In this document: in pieces, positions 8,801 to 18,169 of the stretch
How the letters are laid out: each line of letters starts with the position of its first letter
Position numbering within the stretch: the stretch's first letter is position 1
NCBI GenBank assembly: GCA_024734495.1
Contig: JALMQS010000681.1
Span: forward strand, 7,969,542-8,033,541
Direction: 5' to 3'
Length of the DNA: 64,000 nucleotides
Origin: Forficula auricularia
Taxonomy: Eukaryota > Arthropoda > Insecta > Dermaptera > Forficulidae
Program-made: the position numbers and the translations under genes
The notes under the pieces: model-generated
The model's input: only the letters and a program-made list of their open reading frames with translations
Database searches by the model: none
What the model was told of the DNA's origin: nothing

Positions 8801-11704
8801 TAAACGATATATTCTTCTAGAATTTTCATTAAGATTTAACGATTTATCTTTTCTTTGTTTATAAGACAGGCACCCCTGTACTTTGGCGTCCATGGGTGAT
8901 CTTTTAGGGTCGCTTAGTAGTAAAACCGGGCCTGAATGATTACTATTTAATTATCAAAATCAAAAAAATATTTTCTTTCTTTTTACAGGTCATAGATGAA
9001 ATTGCGGTTATAAACGAAAAAAATAAGAAAACAAAGGATGAGGTGAGCCGACATTTTTGAAAAGTTCATTCCCAAAAAGTACTAAATCCATTCTATTCAA
9101 TTGCGGGGAAATTAACATTTTAATTTATTTATTTTGTTACTCAACTGGATATAGTAGGTACCTTTTGAAATAAAACTTATTTTTCAAATGTATTTTAGTA
9201 AAAGATTTAGTAGGTGACATGGAATTGATACCACAAATCATAAACAGTGATATTTGGTAAATGGTAAGTACAGTGATGCCGCCATGTGGTAGAAATTGAA
9301 ACTAAAGCAATTGGGTCATCTTTATAATCAAAGAATATTATAGGTTTGGATTTTGTTTAGGTCTATGTTATTTAAACACAGATTAATCACCTGTCAGAAG
9401 ACCCAATTGAGAGAGTTCAAGCTTTCACCACCAGTTGGCGTATATGAAATTTCCAGCTACCAATAGTTATATGAAACCGGAATTTCCTCATTTTTACAAA
9501 AAAATAAATTTAGTGCATTTTAGAAATGAGCTTCTCATTTTCTTGTATATAAAAAAAAACCAATAGAGGTAGTAGAGTATTTAAGATTTTTATAGAAAAT
9601 CAAGAGAACTATAGTGAACTACTAAATCCGAGGTGCTATAGATCATTTTTATTATGTCAGAAGGGTTATATTATATTGTTTTTTTTAATTTTAAAATCCA
9701 CTTAATAGTTCATTATAAATATTATTATACTACATATACCGGGCGAGTTTTTTTATCTTGAGACAGTCTTATAATTCAAAAACAGTGCATTATATGAAAA
9801 AAAGTTTCAGATAAAAGTTTGTTTATATCGAAGGGGAAACTAAACTACGCTATTTTTTGTCGACCTAGAACAAGCTTTCAAGGATATTTCAATGACAAGT
9901 TCTGTTTTTTAAATGGAATCTTGATATTTTTCTATACTTCTACTTAATCTACAAAAAAAAACTGAACAACTTTAATAAGAACTATTTTTTTATACGAGAT
10001 CAAATAAACAAAATAATTAATCAATTAGATCTCAAGAAAAATTCTTAATAATTATTTTTAACAATTATTTAACTTAATTATCAAATAATAATGATTAAAT
10101 AAAAATTATTAAATAAAAATTTAATAATAATTAATAATTTAATAATTTTTCTGACACTGTTCTGAGACATTCCATAGTGTATTGCAAGTCTTCTGGATGA
10201 ATTCCAGTTGTAATTTGTTTATTTTAGCCTTTTTAGTTTTTTTGTAGTCTATATATATCATATGTATATATTTTAAACAGATTTTACAACACAATAAAAT
10301 GAAGCTTGTGAGGGTGTATTCCTATTAGGTAAACGCTTGGCATTCATTTCAATGGCAGCCCCATAACACTTCTTCCACATTCACCGCATAAATTAAGACC
10401 ATTTTAATTCTGTCTTCAACAAAAAATTCTCCATTTTTATTATACAATAATGCAATATAACTATCTACTGGATTGACACGAGAAATAAACTTTTTAAACT
10501 CAAGAATTTTAACATAGTTCTATTAAGTAGAAAATAATCTCTTAAATCTCTGTATAATGAAGTTTTAATATCATTATAAAACACTTATTTTCATTGTTGT
10601 GACTTTTCGATTTAATATATTAATTTATTTAATCATTATTATTTGATAATTAAGTTAAATAATTGTTAAAAATAATTATTAAGATTTTTTTGAGATCTAA
10701 TTGATTCATGTATTTTGTTTATTTGATGTCGTATAAAAAAATAGTTCTAATGAAAGTTGTTCAGTTTTTATTGTAGAATATGGTGACGTAAAGAAAAATA
10801 TAGAGTTCTATTTAAAAAACAGGACTTGACATTGAAATACCCTTGAAAGCTTTTTCTAGGTCGACAAACAATAGCGTAGTTTGGTTTCCCCCTCGATATA
10901 AACAAACTTTTATTCGAAACTTTTTCCCATACAATGCACTGTTTTTGAATTATAAGACTGTTTCAAGATAAAAAACTCACCCGGTATATTAAATTTAGAA
11001 AATTTAATTACTTAGTGGTATTTTCTATGGAAACCAGATTGGTAGCACTCACTGCTGAATTAATGCAAAGGCAAGGATAATGAAAACCACCAATTCGGAA
11101 TAAAATAATTAATTAAAACGTTATTTTCATTCTCAAAAAAACAAAAACATTTGCATTTAAAGATGGATTATTTATTGATTTTCAGATTGAGGATATGATG
11201 TTAACTTCTGGTCCAGCAGAAAAAGGAGAAACCAAAGATATTTGGGAGGCAGCTAAAGTTGGAAATCTGCCGGCTGTTCGGTTTTATTACAATCAAGATC
11301 CCACAAATCTTAATATAAAAAATAAAAATGAAAATAATAATACTCCATTGATTTATGCCGCCTGGCATGGACATTTGGACATTGTGAAATATTTAGTGAA
11401 AAGAGGAGCCGATGTTGATGTAGGCAATATTCATAATACTACACCTTTAATGCATGCAGCTTTTTACGGTTTTCCGTCCGTTGTAGAGTATTTACTTGAT
11501 AAAGGTGCTAACATAAATCTTCAAACTATAAACAATTTAACAGCTCTACATTGGGCCGAATGGGGCAATCGATTGTATATAACAAAATTATTGGTTCAAA
11601 GAGGGGCTGATAAAAATTTAAAAAATAAAGATGGAAGAACTCCATTGCAGGACGCTAAATTTGGAGGTAGAACTTCAATTGAAAAATATCTAATGAGTAT
11701 TTGA
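2761..11704 (+). CDS. Secreted coiled-coil/ankyrin-repeat protein, five exons
   Basis: Join 2761-2883, 5718-5753, 7243-7296, 8989-9042 and 11186-11704 (786 nt, 261 residues). All introns are phase 0 with GT-AG borders and pyrimidine-rich acceptors. Residues 1-21 form a classic signal peptide: MNY, then a hydrophobic core LFGIVICVLCAL, then EASVEA. Mature residues 22-41 include one Cys (DECYADD). Residues 42-92 are rich in E, K and I with heptad-like spacing, predicting a coiled coil. Residues about 107-261 carry some five ankyrin repeats, with three clear TPL(I/M)xAA / TALHWAE helices. Ankyrin repeats bind protein partners; a signal peptide in front of them is unusual, since most animal ankyrin proteins are cytosolic. 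I infer an extracellular or delivered protein, for example salivary or effector-like, but the target is unknown. No single-frame ORF reveals the N-terminus, because it comes from tiny exons spread over 8 kb. Confidence 0.78.
3048..3470 (+). repeat. Two head-to-tail copies of the 220-bp repeat S (intron 1)
   Basis: Copies begin near 3048 and 3272, a period of about 224 bp, and each ends in the CCCCAATCAAGTCGATTGG hairpin. They are nearly identical, so the pair is fairly recent. Confidence 0.8.
3490..3950 (+). repeat. GGAGGAGGTT-type interspersed repeat, first copy
   Basis: The repeat ends with CTCCTTTTTTGAAGTCGGTT. It is repeated directly at 4265-4730, again at 19377-19695, and in related form at 7979-8290 and 61070-61395. 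The AACCGACTTCAAAAAAGGAGG end is a common phrase in insect genomes. It is non-coding. Confidence 0.7.
4020..4240 (-). mobile_element. Helitron-like 3' end fragment
   Basis: On the minus strand it ends in a GC-rich hairpin (GGGCGTGCC-ttc-GGCACGC) about 10 nt before the terminus GAGCAGCTCGT. It matches the 3' end of the Helitron at 6047-7228. The 3955-4017 stretch just before it matches the Penelope-like repeat at 37.85 kb. Confidence 0.55.
4265..4730 (+). repeat. GGAGGAGGTT-type repeat, second direct copy
   Basis: About 460 bp, same order of phrases as 3490-3950, with scattered substitutions and small indels. It lies within intron 1 of the ankyrin gene. Confidence 0.7.
4745..5040 (+). repeat. 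Arm-derived fragment of the 37-39 kb foldback family
   Basis: The text from GTCCAGCTAAATTGTG onward matches 37.40-37.70 kb and, inverted, 38.98-39.26 kb. It is non-coding. Confidence 0.65.
5047..5545 (+). repeat. Interspersed repeat family Q
   Basis: This is a nearly full copy, closely matching 32195-32710. The G and C tracts create short spurious reading frames in it. Confidence 0.7.
5718..5753 (+). CDS. Microexon 2 of the secreted ankyrin gene (12 codons)
   Basis: TTATCTTTTCAG precedes it and GAG|GTAGGT follows. It encodes ILFETSKELKTE in phase 0, the start of the coiled coil. At 36 nt it depends on its flanking splice signals, so its inclusion should be confirmed with transcripts. Confidence 0.6.
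5830..6005. mobile_element. Tc1/pogo-like MITE in intron 2
   Basis: The terminal inverted repeats are CAGTCGAACCCGCTTATAAC and, at the right, GTTATAAGCGGGTCCGACCC, with TA on both sides (5828-5829, 6006-6007). The CAGT...CCC termini and TA target are typical of the Tc1/mariner superfamily. At 176 bp it cannot encode a transposase. Confidence 0.7.
6047..7228 (-). mobile_element. Non-autonomous Helitron ending 14 nt before exon 3
   Basis: Read on the minus strand it starts at 7228 with TCTATATATATAAAATTTTG and CACTCACTCACTCACTCAT, a classic insect Helitron 5' end. It finishes near 6047 after the hairpin GGCGTGCC-gaa-GGCACGCC. The interior has several related segments around CACTCACATTTTGGATAGTT. 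There is no Rep/helicase reading frame, so it depends on an autonomous partner. The terminus CTCG|T departs slightly from the usual CTRR|T. Confidence 0.75.
7243..7296 (+). CDS. Microexon 3 of the secreted ankyrin gene (18 codons)
   Basis: The acceptor TTCTCTGTTTGTAG and donor CAG|GTGAGT bound an in-phase exon. It encodes IKNEISLVKEEIKKLKEQ, a strong coiled-coil segment. Its length and phase equal those of exon 4 and the residues align, suggesting exon duplication. Confidence 0.7.
7442..7956 (-). mobile_element. Deletion derivative of a Tc1-type transposon
   Basis: Inverted termini of about 27 bp (CACTGAAGTGCAAAAAAATC at the left; GATCTTTTTGCACCGTAGTG at the right) are flanked by TA on both sides (7440-7441 and 7957-7958). 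Inside, the minus strand keeps the first part of a transposase gene; the DDE catalytic part is missing. It lies in intron 3. Confidence 0.8.
7500..7633 (-). pseudogene. Tc1 transposase N-terminal helix-turn-helix remnant
   Basis: From the ATG at 7633 it reads MDISEVQAVQIVCLINQGLS and continues QQQVAITLAISNN. This matches the Tc1/paired-like helix-turn-helix (xGLSxxxVAxxLxIS) that binds the transposon ends. The match fades after about 40 residues into unrelated sequence, so the gene is truncated and cannot encode an active transposase. Confidence 0.65.
7979..8290 (-). repeat. GGAGGAGGTT-type repeat, inverted copy
   Basis: It begins ACCGACTTCAAAAAAGGAGG and is the reverse complement of the family at 3490-3950. 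With the palindrome that follows it resembles the unit at 60655-61395. Confidence 0.7.
8339..8690. repeat. Foldback repeat with AAACCGACTTCAAAAAATTA ends
   Basis: Left arm about 8339-8467 and right arm about 8555-8690 are inverted copies around an 85-bp centre. A near-identical palindrome lies at 60670-61025, so this is a mobile family. It is inside intron 3. Confidence 0.8.
8989..9042 (+). CDS. Microexon 4 of the secreted ankyrin gene (18 codons)
   Basis: The acceptor is TTTCTTTTTACAG and the donor GAG|GTGAGC. It encodes VIDEIAVINEKNKKTKDE, aligning with exon 3 at the EI, E and KK-K positions. It continues the coiled coil into exon 5. Confidence 0.7.
9738..10987. mobile_element. Long-terminal-inverted-repeat element in intron 4 (family P)
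   Basis: Arms of about 370 bp (9738-10110 and 10612-10987) are inverted copies, with outer ends CCGGGCGAGTTTTTTTATCT and TTTTTTATCTTGAGAC-type text. The 500-bp centre has no reading frame. A second, partial copy at 12190-17281 is split by a hAT-like insertion. I could not place the superfamily. Confidence 0.75.
11186..11704 (+). CDS. Exon 5 of the secreted ankyrin gene: ankyrin repeats
   Basis: The exon begins after TTGATTTTCAG and encodes IEDMMLTSGPAEKGETKD, then ankyrin units starting near DIWEAAKVGN, NNNTPLIYAAWHGHLDIVKY, TTPLMHAAFYGFPSVVEYLL, LTALHWAEWGNRLYITKLLV and GRTPLQDAKFGG. The usual RGAD(V/K)N / KGANIN turns are kept. The first and last units are capping-like and less typical. 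The stop is TGA at 11702. An ATG at 11195 is internal to the exon, so reading only this ORF would miss the first 92 residues. Confidence 0.85.
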   Translation: MEDMMLTSGPAEKGETKDIWEAAKVGNLPAVRFYYNQDPTNLNIKNKNENNNTPLIYAAWHGHLDIVKYLVKRGADVDVGNIHNTTPLMHAAFYGFPSVVEYLLDKGANINLQTINNLTALHWAEWGNRLYITKLLVQRGADKNLKNKDGRTPLQDAKFGGRTSIEKYLMSI

Positions 11705-11756
11705 GAGAGAAATTGAAGGAAAATGTGGAAACTTTTTCCAAGATAAGACTGTTTCC

Positions 11757-11945
11757 AGCAAGCACAAGAAGAATCTATTTTTTCATTCCAAGAATATCTT
11801 TTCTGGGCATTGGAATATTCTTTGAATGACCTCACAATATTCTGGGGATGTCCTTAGAATAATAATCCCGTTAAACAATCTCTTATATATTATACACCCA
11901 AGAATATTCGATTTAAAATCCTTCTAATATAATTATTCTAAAAAC
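11757..11945 (+). mobile_element. MITE in the 3' UTR of the ankyrin gene
   Basis: The stretch from AGCACAAGAAGAAT to the TTATTCTAAAA end matches, inverted, 46050-46258. It repeats internal TTCCAAGAATAT-like phrases. It sits between the stop codon and the likely poly(A) signal, so it would be part of the mRNA. Confidence 0.6.
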
Positions 11946-11995
11946 CCCCTAATAATTTATATTATTTTATTTATTTATAAAATATATTTACTTAT

Positions 11996-12001
11996 AATAA
12001 A
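11996..12001 (+). terminator. Likely poly(A) signal of the ankyrin gene
   Basis: This is the first AATAAA after the stop codon, about 290 nt downstream. In such AT-rich DNA the motif alone is weak evidence. Confidence 0.4.
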
Positions 12002-12189
12002 TTTAATGGATATTTCAATAATCACGAGTGTTACATGACCCTTTATTTGTGAGGTTCTCAGATCTAAATACTCATCGGTGCTTCTAATAAAATTATTTCC
12101 ATATTTATTTATTTGATTATTTTACCTGCTTAAATTCAAATTTTGCCCTTGGCTACGAAGAAATTTAAAAGGCCAAAATAACGAAATTG

Positions 12190-13130
12190 AAAGTGGAATT
12201 GATCCAGAATACTTGCGATACACTCTGGAATGTCTCATAACAATGTTGAAAAATTGTTAAATTATTTATTTAATAATTCAATATTTAATCATTATTATTT
12301 GATAATTAAGATGAATAATTGTTAAAAATAATTATTATTAATTTTTTTGAGATCTAATTGATTTAATACTTTTTTTATTTTATTTCGGATAAAAAATAGT
12401 TCTTATGGAAAGTTGTTCAGTTTTTTACTTTATCCAATGCAGAAGCATGAGGAGAAAGTATTGAATCGCTCTCGCGGCAAGCGCGACTTCAAAGGGTCCT
12501 CAGGTAAAGACTACGGAACCCATGGACTCAATTAAGGTCACAAATTGAAGTATTCAATGAGATTGAATTTTAGCACGTGACGGTTTTGCCAAAAATTACC
12601 TGGAATCTCGTCGAGAGGCCAAAAAGTGCCATTTTTTTTGGAAGTGCGTGGGATGGATGGATGGATGTATGTGAGTGTGTATGTGTGTTATCGTTTTTTT
12701 CGTCCACGATTTTTTCCACACCGTTGCGCTGATTGAAATGAAATTGAAAACCTACCATTAGTTTAACAAAATGAAGCGCTGATTAGTTTTGGTACATATC
12801 GGTCCACAAACATTAGTACTTTATTTAAGTACTTTTTTAGTTTTTTCTAAATATCTTGAAAATGACTTAACCAATTTTGATGAAATTTAATATCCTAATT
12901 AAGTACCTTGGGGACCACAAAAAAGGTTAAATAAAGTTTTTAGTAAAATTATATTTTAAAGTACTTTACTCAAGAACATATTAATATTTCAAATGAATTT
13001 GGATAAAGTTTAGCAACGATCCGTTGCAGTTTATTTTTTTGAAGCTTCAGGATCCGTAAAGAAATGCTACTAGAGTTCCATGCAGCTACAGAATTTGACC
13101 TTGAAATACCCTTGAAAGATTGTTCTAGGT
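12190..13130. repeat. Partial right half of family P, with an inserted unknown segment
   Basis: About 12190-12430 and 13090-13130 match the centre and right arm of 9738-10987. The intervening 12440-13085 has no match that I can see; it holds a GGATGGATGGATG microsatellite and text related to family Q (about 12760-12960). The right arm resumes at 17161 after the hAT-like insertion. Confidence 0.6.
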
Positions 13131-13640
13131 TAGCGGTTCCCAACCTTTCTGATCTGACACAGGGATGACCACTTTGATTTCGCCAATTGTACAATATGCA
13201 GGGACCATGGCGCTGAAAAATGCAGCTCTAACAATCTAAAAATAATCTTTTAATCGAAACGTTTAACATAATCATAAAAATTCAAAAGTGGCATCATTAA
13301 TTAACAGTGTTATAGGTATTGAAAACATATAATTTTTAGTAAATAATTATGTTTGCATCAATGAAGATTTTTGAGGTTGCATGTTATGTACAAGATCTTT
13401 TTTGGGGTGATATTTTTGCTCAAAGCTACACGCATATTTACCACTTGCATTTCAATCGATTCCTATACATGTTTTTAATTACAGTCCAATCCGGCATGGA
13501 AAATCTTCTTGTTCGCTTATAGATAAGTTGTTGAGAAAAGCATAAGATAACGCAAAGCGATTTCTCGAATTTTAGTGTATGAAATTGCTTTTTTACACCA
13601 AAACTGCTCTAATGAATCAGATTCAAATGCGTCCTTACAG

Positions 13641-13688
<48 letters not shown>

Positions 13689-13719
13689 AAACAAATGCTC
13701 TGAGGTGGCTACCTCGTAG

Positions 13720-13995
13720 AGCAGAAACAGAAAGAATATATATACAAATAGTATCATTTAAGTAAGCAAACATAACATATATAACATTTAAATGAGCAAA
13801 CAGAAAGAATACATACATATAGTAACATTTAAATGAGAAACAGAAAGAATACAGGTATATAACATATATAACATTTAAATGAGCAAACAGAAAGAATACA
13901 TACATATAGTGACATTTAAATGAGAAACAGAAAAAGAATATAGATATAGAAACAGAAAGAATAAGGTATATAGTAAGATTTAAATGAGCAAGACT
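13720..13995. repeat. Short tandem repeat inside the LINE 3' region
   Basis: Some four to five imperfect units contain ACAGAAAGAATACATACATA and ACATTTAAATGAG. They create the low-complexity, aromatic-rich tail of the long minus-strand frame at 13681-14361. Confidence 0.7.
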
Positions 13996-14771
13996 CTCCC
14001 AGCCCAGTGAGCAACTCCTGGTCAGCCACGACGAATAGACCAGTGACACAATTACTCCAGCCCAGCTCCCTAGAAGATGCACCCTGAGTGAGCGATGAGA
14101 AAGATGATGTTGAAAGCGATGTTCCGTGACATTAATGGCAATGTATTCGACAACCGAGCCGAGCGACGCATCAAAAGGATCTAGTGGCGATCTCGACGAT
14201 GATTTGGAATTTGGATTAGTCATTGCCGTCACCGACTCTGTGATGGATGTTGAAAATTGAACATATGTTGTATATTTGGGGGAGTGGGAGGTGTCAATGA
14301 ATAGTTTAAAAATGAACCTGCAAGCACGTAGAAGGCGTCTGGGAAGCCCTAAGCCAGCCAAGCCGACCGTAAATATGGCGTAATATGCGCATGCCTCGGG
14401 ACATCAAAAATAGACCGTACGCATGAATTCATCGCAACATCAAGACGAGCCGCGCGGGCCCCAGAGACGTCGAGACAACAATATTAAATATTGGCATGAT
14501 CAATGAATTTACCAAGTTGCGCAGTAGTCACAGGAATGAGTGCCTTATTTTTATGAGCCGATGGAGACCCAGAAGACCCATAAACGATGTAAATTTATCA
14601 GTCCATTTGAGAGGAGGGAATCAAAAATATTTTCAAATTTGCCATAGACCTCGAGTAAACAATCTCAATTCCATCGAACTCCACTCGAGGGGAATCAGCG
14701 AAAGTATGCAGTCTTTCAATATAGGAAGGGCCCCCAATAAAGAGAACCTTCGTCCTTTTCCGGGTTTATCT

Positions 14772-15565
14772 TTAGTTTATTTTTACGGGCCCAGTCGCGT
14801 GCCCTGACATTCCCATTAACAACCCCCACGGCCGTGACTCCACCTCGTTCGGACAGAAAAGAAAGGAAAGGTAAATTTGGAGGTCATCAGCATAGAGATG
14901 ATAGTTACAGCCATCAAGACGGTCAGAGATGTCAGAAACAAATGAGAGAGACAGAAGAGGCCCTAAAACCGAGCCCTGAGGAACCCCAGTAGAAACCGGA
15001 AGGCGCCCCAGACAACTCAGAGGAAGACCAGAAACTCTCTGCCATCCATACCCTCCAGGTATGAAGAAAGCCACTGAAGGACACTCGCAGAAAAATTAAA
15101 TCTGACAAGCTTATCCATCAACAAGCCATGATCTGACCACAATCAAACGTAGCTAAAGTCAAGAGAACCAAAAGAGTAACTCTTCACGATCCATCGCCCA
15201 CCTAATATCCTCGCTGACCTTGCGAAGCGCAGTCTGAGTGCTGTGGCCGAGAACGGAAAAACCAGATTGTAGGGGATTACAAAAGCCCGTTCACCTCGAG
15301 AATAACTCAACAGAAATCTGTCGATGAACAACCCTCTCAAGCACCTTGGCCGATAGAGCAGCAGAGAAGAGATATAGGACGATAATCTTTGGAGACAAGG
15401 GAGAAGGAAATTTTGGGGACAGGGCGTATGATCGACTCTTTCCAAAGTGATGGAAAATAGAGACTGCTCGTAGAGGAGAGTGTCGAAGAGTATATGAAGT
15501 ATAGTAGGAAGCTGAGTAAGGAGGTGACATTCTAATGAGGGATAAAGGAATACCATCAGCGCCAA
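14772..15565 (-). pseudogene. Reverse transcriptase remnant of LINE family L
   Basis: Two frames of the minus strand carry the polymerase. One has [20 protein letters not shown] (motif B) followed by [13 protein letters not shown] (motif C with both catalytic Asp). The upstream one has HHFGKSRSYALSPKFPSPLS and the LERVVHRQIS region. Frame changes and stops separate them, so no full enzyme can be made. The motif style ([13 protein letters not shown]) fits the jockey/CR1 group of APE-type LINEs. Confidence 0.75.
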
Positions 15566-15794
15566 CTTGCCTCAGAACTGCTCTTATGGACGGATCTAAT
15601 CACATCAACAGCAGTGATATGTGAGAAAGAGTCGGAATCACGGAAAGTCGCAGGCCGGAAGGCATACCTTACCCCCGATTCCCGACGACGTCACCGGCAA
15701 AATGTGGATTGAGAATGTCAACATCAACTGCCGGGGAGACGACCACCTGCTCCAGTGACACCTAGCCCCCTAACATGTCGCCACAAGCTCACTT

Positions 15795-16166
15795 TTAGCG
15801 GGGATCCCGACGTTCATTAAATACACTTATTTTGATAATGATTAGTTTTGCTTGTTCTGATAAGTTGAGTAGCTTATGATTCCTCAGCCTGCGAAACTCA
15901 AGCACAAGCCGCCCGCCTGCAAAACGCACCGCACGCACCCGGAGGCGAATCCCTTTCCCTCGCATAGCACGCCGAATAGACAGAGTCAACCAAGAGTGTG
16001 GGTGGTCGTCGTAAAGTAAATGTTTCTGAGGAGCATGTTTATCAAAAATAGAAAATAGTATTGAATTAAATACCCCTATCTTTTCATCAAGAGGTCTCAG
16101 CAAAAACCGGGCCCCAATCGATTGCAGCCAGGTCGACATCAAAGGCCTGCCTATCAATGCGTCCAT
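15795..16166 (-). pseudogene. LINE family L linker region (between endonuclease and RT)
   Basis: The 123-residue frame contains DEKIGVFNSILFSIFDKHAP and DDHPHSWLTLSIRRAMR, the usual segment just after the endonuclease in jockey/CR1-like ORF2 (DKHAPxK...PWxTxxIRxxMRxRD). It is intact locally but cut from its neighbours by frame changes. Confidence 0.7.
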
Positions 16167-16233
16167 AACTGCGACGGGTACGGTGGTGGGGGTGAAAGAT
16201 GGAATAAAAAATTTATAAACTACAAAAATGCGG

Positions 16234-16684
16234 TCATTGCTCCAGAAAGAAATAGACGTTTCCCGCTGGCCATGATCGTCGAGGAGAGTCGGGATTATTG
16301 ATGAAAAAGTGATCTAATCCAAGAGCTTGAAGTGGACGTGTAGGTGGGTGGGATGGGGTGCTGGATGACCTCGAGGCCGACGAAATCAATCCAGTTGCGC
16401 GAGCCCGAGCCCCAGCAGCCAAATCACGAGAAAATCAGTGTTGAAGTCACCTGTGACAACAACATGAGAGTATCCAGAGACAAGTACAGGACTGCGGCGC
16501 ACAACTCAAGCTCATCAGAAAAGTCAACTCCTGGGGGCCTATAAGCAACCACCAAAGCAAGTTTATTATGAGGTGAAGATGGAGTCAATGATTTCAAGGC
16601 ACATATACTCAAATGGCAAAGCAGTGTCAGAGGAAGATTCAATGCATTTAGCATTGATATGGTCCATAATATAACAGGCACCAC
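16234..16684 (-). pseudogene. LINE family L endonuclease remnant
   Basis: The minus strand reads LALVVAYRPPGVDFSDELEL, the YRPP block of apurinic-type LINE endonucleases. It continues in another frame through FVGLE-like and DHFFINN text. The block that nicks target DNA is decayed (stop after SQVTSTLIFS). 16690-17160 is mostly the hAT-like shell. Confidence 0.65.
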
Positions 16685-17281
16685 CCCCCACCCCGCCTGC
16701 CAGCCCTGCTCACGGCGAAACAGACCGAAGTTAAAGTATGCGAGGGCTCCTGCACGGGATGTGAGACCCGGTTATTATCATTTTGTAATTCAAATAAGTT
16801 GTTCTTGGATTTCTTCTGCAACTACTTATACGGAATTTGTATATATACTATTATTTTCATCTGAAATGAACTGTTGTCGGTTTTAAAATTACATTTTCTA
16901 AGTTTTAACCGACTTCTTTATTATATATTTATATTCGAAATGCACTAGGTATTTGTGGGATTTAAAATTAAATTTGATGATTTTCCTCGATTTCCGCATG
17001 GAATCCCCTCCGCTCAAATTCTGACTTGGTAATTGGACCCACCTCGAGAGAATATCCTACGGTCGCTATTTGTTATGCATCAGCGCGTGTTGATTCAAAG
17101 TTTGAAATCTTTCGCGGACCACCTTTTGGATTCTTACGGACCACAGGTTGTGAACCACTGTTCTAGGTGAACAAACAATAGCGTAGTTTAGTTTCCGCTT
17201 CGTTAAGAATAAACTTTTTTTCATATAATGCACTGTTTTTGAGTTATAAGACTGTCTCAAGATAAAAAACTCACCCGGTAT

Positions 17282-18169
17282 ATGTAATGTTAATTTGATT
17301 AAAGTAAAGAACAACGTCATTAATTGCTCTTTTATGATTGTAAAATCATGTTTTTTCTGATATTTAATGCCTAGTGACCCGCAGAAACAAAAATATTTAC
17401 TATTTAGCCCCTTATCGTTCCGACCCCTGAAATAGAGCAATGCCTTATGTAAAAGAAAAAAAAACAAGATTAAGATGTTATTTTAAATGAAAAAAATAAA
17501 GCTGTTGATCTCGCTGCAGACATTATGGTATGTCGTTTGCATGCCAGATGTGTGTTTTCTCCTCCATTAATTATATAAGTGATATCATTTATCATTCCCA
17601 CGAGACCAACACTCACTCCCAAGATATATTATGTATTATATTATTCAATCTGATATTATGGATGGTGAGAATATTTTGCTCTGCTTTAGTTATTCATAGA
17701 TATAAGAAATAAATAAAACAAATAAATAATTACGTCTTTGGAGTTAACTTTCAAAAGTAAAGTAAAATATGTACCTATATATGTTTTATTAGTTTACAAG
17801 ATCGTAGGAAATTGGATAAATAAATTAATCACAGAGTTTTATATCTATCTTTCTACTCTTATTAAACAAGCAAAAATTGTATATATATATATATATATCT
17901 AACGATTTGGAGAAATTCACGGGTTAGGGGGGTTTTGTGTTGGACATTCGATCTGTCACGGTCTTATCTTCGGCTAAATTGTTTTTTGGTAATTTAAATA
18001 ATTATTCACAGTTGGTTGTCTTGATAAAAATGCTATTTACATTTTTATTCAATTTCCTTTTAATTTTTAATTGGTTTTTTAATTTTAAATTCCACTAATA
18101 GATGATTACAAATATTATTATAAATATATATTAAAAGTTAGAAAATTTAATTGGGATATGAGAGAGGAT
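17282..18169. other. Gene-free stretch with a family R end fragment
   Basis: 17852-17905 repeats the TCTACTCTTATTAAACAAGC end plus an (AT)n run, as at the start of 20141-21140. The rest is AT-rich with no supported gene. Confidence 0.5.

Larger units (their letters stand above)
13637..16800 (-). mobile_element. Decayed jockey-like non-LTR retrotransposon (family L)
   Basis: On the minus strand the element runs from an endonuclease region (about 16680) through a linker and reverse transcriptase (about 14770) to a 3' tail of about twelve (AAAT) units at 13637-13686. A GC content higher than the surroundings marks it off. Later C-terminal copies of the same or a close family lie at 36249-36806, 59863-60008 and 63134-63630. 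Confidence 0.75.
13131..17160. mobile_element. hAT-like element with an 8-bp target duplication, host to a LINE
   Basis: It starts TAGCGGTTCCCAACCTTTCT and ends GGTTGTGAACCACTG. It is flanked by TTCTAGGT on both sides (13123-13130 and 17161-17168). The uninterrupted host sequence with a single TTCTAGGT is seen at about 10853, which confirms the insertion. No hAT transposase is recognisable; most of the interior is a decayed non-LTR retrotransposon. Confidence 0.8.

Noticed and set aside
11596..11835. 79-codon minus-strand frame over the end of the ankyrin exon
   Set aside because: It is antisense to a well-supported coding exon and has no family features.
13681..14361. 226-codon minus-strand frame with a hydrophobic, aromatic-rich tail suggesting a membrane protein
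   Set aside because: The tail is translated from a short tandem repeat in the 3' region of a decayed LINE, and the end is the (ATTT)n tail.
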